DNA of 31,615 nucleotides from a virus, in IMG/VR virus record IMGVR_UViG_3300030333_008274, positions 1-31,615 of that record. One strand, 5' to 3'. Made by a program: the position numbers and the translations under genes. The notes below the pieces were generated by a model. It ran no database searches and was not told the DNA's origin. It saw only the letters and a program-made list of their open reading frames with translations. Of the stretch, positions 28,982 through 31,615 are shown piece after piece; the stretch's first letter is position 1; each line of letters opens with the position of its first letter.

Positions 28982-29193
28982 CTCTTAAGTATTCGCAACC
29001 AAAACCAATCATATAGAAAATACAAGATTGTTCCTATAAGATTGCCTACTATCGTAGTCTGTATAGAAGTTTCCCAATCTCTAACAAAGTATTGAGTTAT
29101 AGCTATATAAACAGGAATTGCTATGAAAAATCTCCATATTAAAGCTTTGGCTATAAGTAGCCTTGCACTAATATTACCTTTTTCTTCTTGCAT
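28978..29193 (-). CDS. DUF2061-like small membrane protein
   Basis: 71 residues. Two transmembrane helices flank a short loop, with the pattern KALIWRFFIAIPVYIAI and TTIVGNLIGTILYFLYDWFW typical of DUF2061. Members are found in bacteria and phages with unknown function. It overlaps rnhA by 4 nt, so it is in the same operon. Confidence 0.75.
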   Translation of the reverse strand: MQEEKGNISARLLIAKALIWRFFIAIPVYIAITQYFVRDWETSIQTTIVGNLIGTILYFLYDWFWLRILKR

Positions 29194-29205
29194 TTTTCTA
29201 TTAGC

Positions 29206-29424
29206 TCATTGAGATTCTGGTTTTTCTACACCAGCAATATATTTTTCAACGGCATTTATACAGTCGTCTGCTTCTGCGATTTCCTGTATCCATTTTTCTG
29301 CTTCTGCGAGTATATCGGAATGTTCACCTATTCCAACTGGATTTTCTAACAATACTTTCAAATTTGTAAGTGCTCTTGCTTTTTTTGCATTATAAGTAAA
29401 TAGTAATGCTTGGTTAATTTCCAT
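29206..29424 (-). CDS. Small conserved phage protein
   Basis: 72 residues, all-helical. The core ARALTNLKVLLENPVGIGEH, followed by ILAEAEKWIQEIAEAD, resembles small proteins I recall from marine phages. Function unknown. Its start is only 11 nt from the divergent HNH gene. Confidence 0.65.
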   Translation of the reverse strand: MEINQALLFTYNAKKARALTNLKVLLENPVGIGEHSDILAEAEKWIQEIAEADDCINAVEKYIAGVEKPESQ

Positions 29425-29435
29425 AATGTGTTTCC

Positions 29436-29816
29436 ATGGTAAAAAAATTTAAACGTAATTTGTATCGTAAAAAACGACCGCCCAAAAAGAAGAAGAGGCG
29501 TAGTAAAAAACGTTTCACTTCTAAAGCTGATAAAGCTTTATTGCGAGATTGGTCTCGCACAGTGAGAGAAAGAGATTCTTTCACTTGTAGATCTTGTGGT
29601 TCAAAAAAGAACTCCCACGCCCACCATATAGTATCAAAGTATTACGTACCCGAGTATACTTTGTTACTAGAAAATGGAATAACCTTATGCAAGGTTTGCC
29701 ATTTAGGTGAGAGGGGAGTGCATGGTAAAGGTCGGGCTCTAAATCGCTTTATAACCAAGTTGAGACGTATCTACAAGATGCATAATATAAAAGAAGCTGT
29801 GAAGCTTAATAAGTAA
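29436..29816 (+). CDS. HNH endonuclease
   Basis: 126 residues. Residues 1-30 are extremely basic (Lys/Arg-rich). The HNH domain follows: C51-x2-C54, HAHHIV with H61-H64, N80 in ENGITLC, then C85-x2-C88-H89. It could be a homing-type or packaging-associated nuclease, or a defence/cargo nuclease. It is the only + strand gene in this block, 11 nt from a divergent gene, and overlaps the small membrane gene at its end by 11 nt. That suggests recent insertion with mobility. No intron or intein context is visible. Confidence 0.85.
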   Translation: MVKKFKRNLYRKKRPPKKKKRRSKKRFTSKADKALLRDWSRTVRERDSFTCRSCGSKKNSHAHHIVSKYYVPEYTLLLENGITLCKVCHLGERGVHGKGRALNRFITKLRRIYKMHNIKEAVKLNK

Positions 29817-29928
29817 TTCTAGCTATTACGTCTCCTACCCAAAGTGTAGCTACGTAGCAGCTGACAAATATTGTACTAGCTATAACTGAGACTACTACAA
29901 AATCTTTTACTGTTATTTGTTTATACAT
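29806..29928 (-). CDS. 40-residue membrane protein
   Basis: Starts at ATG 29928, 1 nt after the ThyX stop (MYKQITVKDFVVVSV), although the open frame extends further upstream inside thyX. One transmembrane helix (about 8-32) with a short tail. It overlaps the convergent HNH gene by 11 nt. Weak ribosome-binding site, so translation may depend on coupling to thyX. Function unknown. Confidence 0.5.
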   Translation of the reverse strand: MYKQITVKDFVVVSVIASTIFVSCYVATLWVGDVIARITY

Positions 29929-29929
29929 T

Positions 29930-30640
29930 TTAATTTTCCGATTTAATACTACGGTATGCTCCAACTGTCTCTGGAAATAAATCGTAGGCAATCTCTAGGC
30001 AAGCTTGTGCAACTTTTTGTATTTCCCACTGTGCACCTGCATGCGTTCTTAAATCAACGAATTTAAGAAGGTTGCTGAGGTTGGTAGTTCCGTAATATTC
30101 CGTGTATAAGTTTTGAGGGAGAACACCGCGAGCTTGTTCTCTACAAACACCTTTTTCAATAAGTTCGTTGTAAAGTTCAAGGGAGTTTCTGTGGTGTTCA
30201 GTAATTGCATCATAAGCGTTTGTATGGCTATGAGCGTATTTTAATTCAGGGTTTATTTTTTGGTTTTCGTTGCTTGCCTGTCGGTTCGACTTGTGCTGCG
30301 TACGGAAACAAGTTGGTTCATAGAATTTGAGATCCACATCGGTATACCTCCTGGAGATCTCATTATACGACCAAGTACGATGACGGTGGTGCTGGCTACG
30401 AATATATAGAGGCACACAAAACCTAAAGGTGAGAACATTATGTTCAAGAGTGCTTGTATGTCTATGTTTAATAAGGTAGTTAATAAGTTTTTTATCTCTT
30501 GCATCTAGTTGATCCTTTTGGACACCAAAACTTACTCTAGCACTATTAACTACAGTTAAGTCGTCGCCCATGTGAGAAACGTAATCTACTTTTCCGATAT
30601 TATCTTCGTAAAGAAAAATAGATTTTGAGTATTCATCCAT
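29930..30640 (-). CDS. thyX: Flavin-dependent thymidylate synthase
   Basis: 236 residues. The ThyX signature RHRTWSYNEISRRY (86-99) fits the RHRxxSxNExSxRY consensus, and LEHNVLTFRF and QARGVLPQNLYTEYYGTTNL support it. It makes dTMP from dUMP with methylene-THF, NADPH and FAD, fed by Dut and perhaps the deaminase. The start is ATGGATGAATAC and overlaps the upstream gene by 8 nt. A membrane-protein-like frame inside it at about 30253-30504 is a shadow. Confidence 0.96.
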   Translation of the reverse strand: MDEYSKSIFLYEDNIGKVDYVSHMGDDLTVVNSARVSFGVQKDQLDARDKKLINYLIKHRHTSTLEHNVLTFRFCVPLYIRSQHHRHRTWSYNEISRRYTDVDLKFYEPTCFRTQHKSNRQASNENQKINPELKYAHSHTNAYDAITEHHRNSLELYNELIEKGVCREQARGVLPQNLYTEYYGTTNLSNLLKFVDLRTHAGAQWEIQKVAQACLEIAYDLFPETVGAYRSIKSEN

Positions 30641-30905
30641 CTTTTATCTCTTGTAAAAGTTTTACTGTTTCCGATTGAAGAATATAAGGATCTTCACATC
30701 GAAGAACTTTGACGCCAGTTTTTGCTACCGTTTTGAACGGTTTTCCATCAGGTGCAAGAGATCCAGCCATAAGGCTGATTCGCTTTGGAGTTTTTTTGAC
30801 AACTAATCCAACGATTAGTTTTAAGCCTCCATAACGAGCATTGCCTCCTGGATAAATAACTATATCTCCTTCTGAAATTTTGTTTCCTAGCATATCTAAA
30901 ATCAT
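30633..30905 (-). CDS. Small beta-barrel-like hypothetical protein
   Basis: 90 residues. The N-terminal DMLGNKISEGDIVIYPGG and LIVGLVVKKTPKRISL have the pattern of SH3-like barrel phage proteins. The C-terminus is helical (SETVKLLQEIKDG). Function unknown. It overlaps thyX by 8 nt and is coupled to it. Confidence 0.65.
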   Translation of the reverse strand: MILDMLGNKISEGDIVIYPGGNARYGGLKLIVGLVVKKTPKRISLMAGSLAPDGKPFKTVAKTGVKVLRCEDPYILQSETVKLLQEIKDG

Positions 30906-30925
30906 TTTATTTCCTGATTTTATGG

Positions 30926-31615
30926 TTAGTTTTTGATTTCTTTAAGTAGTTTGACAATATCAAGGTTTGCGCAATCTATTTTCCTGTTTGATTGATGATA
31001 GTGGCTTACATATCCTTTAAAGCTGCCATTCTTAACAGATGCTTCTGTTTTTCTGCTGGTCAGAAAATCACTTCTGCCTGATTCTGGCGCTTCCAATGGG
31101 ATGTCGTAAGCTTTATTACAAGCGACCCAAAGAGCTTTAAGTGCTTCAATCTGCACTGGGTAGAAGTCTAAAAAGTCTTCCATTTTTGAGCCATTGCAAA
31201 TTGCTCCACTAACTATTGGTCGTTTACCAAAGCCATTCTTTTCATACCAGTTTTGATATTTAGGATAGTAGGCATTAGCAATTTCTACTCCAATAGATTT
31301 TCCATTGATAGATCCTGCATGCCAAGCTTTGTGTTGTGTGTCTAGCATTTGGTAGATAGTGCCATCGTTGTCTATAAGGAAGTGTACAGATATACCTCTC
31401 TGGTTTAGAACTCTGGCGCAGGATTCTGAAGAAAGGCAAACATCCCAATGATTAACGAACATTGTCGGTTTGCGCTCGGGACTTCCGGAGCAGTCAGTGT
31501 ATGCACCCTTTCTTGCTTTAAATCCTTCTTTTTCGTCCCATAGAACAACTTTTGGCCACTCTATTTCAACTGGATCTCCGTTACAAATTATGTAACTGTT
31601 GTCTTTTTCTTTTGG
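30926..31615 (-). CDS. N-acetylmuramoyl-L-alanine amidase (Amidase_2), 5' partial
   Basis: The frame is open to the right edge, so the first visible 229 residues lack the true start; ATG at 31462 is internal (TMFVNHWD). Zinc-type residues are the H of VNHWD near the centre, the AWHAGS motif, and the late SHYHQ...KIDC block, comparable to the H-H-C set of T7 lysozyme. GTIYQMLDTQHKAWHAGS and SIGVEIANAY are typical. It cuts the amide bond between MurNAc and the stem peptide, for lysis or as a virion hydrolase. The region before it (CNGDPVEIEWPKVVLWD) may be a separate N-terminal domain. Confidence 0.9.
   Translation of the reverse strand, partial: PKEKDNSYIICNGDPVEIEWPKVVLWDEKEGFKARKGAYTDCSGSPERKPTMFVNHWDVCLSSESCARVLNQRGISVHFLIDNDGTIYQMLDTQHKAWHAGSINGKSIGVEIANAYYPKYQNWYEKNGFGKRPIVSGAICNGSKMEDFLDFYPVQIEALKALWVACNKAYDIPLEAPESGRSDFLTSRKTEASVKNGSFKGYVSHYHQSNRKIDCANLDIVKLLKEIKN

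Noticed and set aside
30253-30504. 83-residue membrane-protein-like frame inside thyX
   Set aside because: It is wholly within thyX, whose own frame matches the ThyX signature, and it has no ribosome-binding site. Hydrophobicity is a by-product of the overlapping codons.
31462-31464. ATG as the amidase start
   Set aside because: The frame is open to the right edge with an uninterrupted coding region, and zinc ligand VNHWD is right after this Met, as inside the domain.
1-31615. CRISPR array, tRNA genes, insertion sequence ends, integrase or attachment site
   Set aside because: I saw no regularly spaced repeat array, no cloverleaf-like sequence with a GTTCNANNC-type box I trust, no transposase and no integrase. 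Absence is by eye only.

Overview
The window is a segment of a tailed double-stranded DNA phage (Caudoviricetes) with an AT-rich genome. It has no chromosomal housekeeping genes, rRNA or recognisable tRNA. It carries virion appendage genes, a lysis amidase and a large set of phage nucleotide-metabolism and replication genes. The appendage genes are of a style common in marine and freshwater phage genomes. The host cannot be read from the sequence. Genes are packed tightly, often overlapping by 1 to about 160 nt, and no stretch longer than about 300 nt lacks a gene. The largest gaps are about 60-70 nt and hold terminators, a structured 5' leader or a divergent promoter region.

Layout. (1) Bases 1-3807, + strand: the end of a large tail-fibre-like protein and two tandem paralogous Asp-box (beta-propeller) proteins, closed by a bidirectional terminator at 3816-3843. 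(2) Bases 3846-15215, mostly - strand: an N-terminal DnaE fragment, RecA, a Holliday-junction-resolvase-related nuclease, dUTPase, class II ribonucleotide reductase, a run of small and membrane proteins, a SpoVG-family protein and a Whirly-family ssDNA-binding protein. (3) Bases 15205-16467: PhoH-like ATPase and a small P-loop kinase-like protein. (4) Bases 16536-21656, - strand: a putative complete ubiquitin-like conjugation operon. In transcription order it encodes a zinc-ribbon protein, a 917-residue protein with an E2-like domain, a JAMM/JAB peptidase, a ThiF/E1-like activator and a 71-residue beta-grasp Ubl, and it ends in twin hairpins. (5) Bases 21737-25366: a secreted trypsin-like protease on the + strand, a small protein, a nucleotidyltransferase-fold candidate and a Lon-type AAA+ ATPase that has lost its protease domain and has a structured 5' leader. 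(6) Bases 25367-31615: a YxxY-repeat protein, coiled-coil proteins, a zinc deaminase, a family-4-like uracil-DNA glycosylase, SSB, RNase H, an HNH protein (+ strand), ThyX and an N-acetylmuramoyl-L-alanine amidase running off the right edge.

How the genes fit together. NrdJ, Dut, ThyX and the deaminase would make dNTPs and control dUTP, while the UDG-like protein acts on uracil in DNA. RecA, SSB, Whirly, RNase H, the resolvase-like nuclease and DnaE form a replication and recombination set. PhoH and the cytidylyltransferase look like auxiliary metabolic genes. The Ubl operon is the strongest candidate for an under-described system: activation (E1), transfer (E2-like), modifier (Ubl) and removal or maturation (JAMM) functions sit side by side in a phage. 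Other points worth attention are a DnaE broken exactly at its catalytic aspartate motif, a protease-less Lon, a phage Whirly protein, and + strand cargo genes inserted only 11 nt from divergent neighbours.
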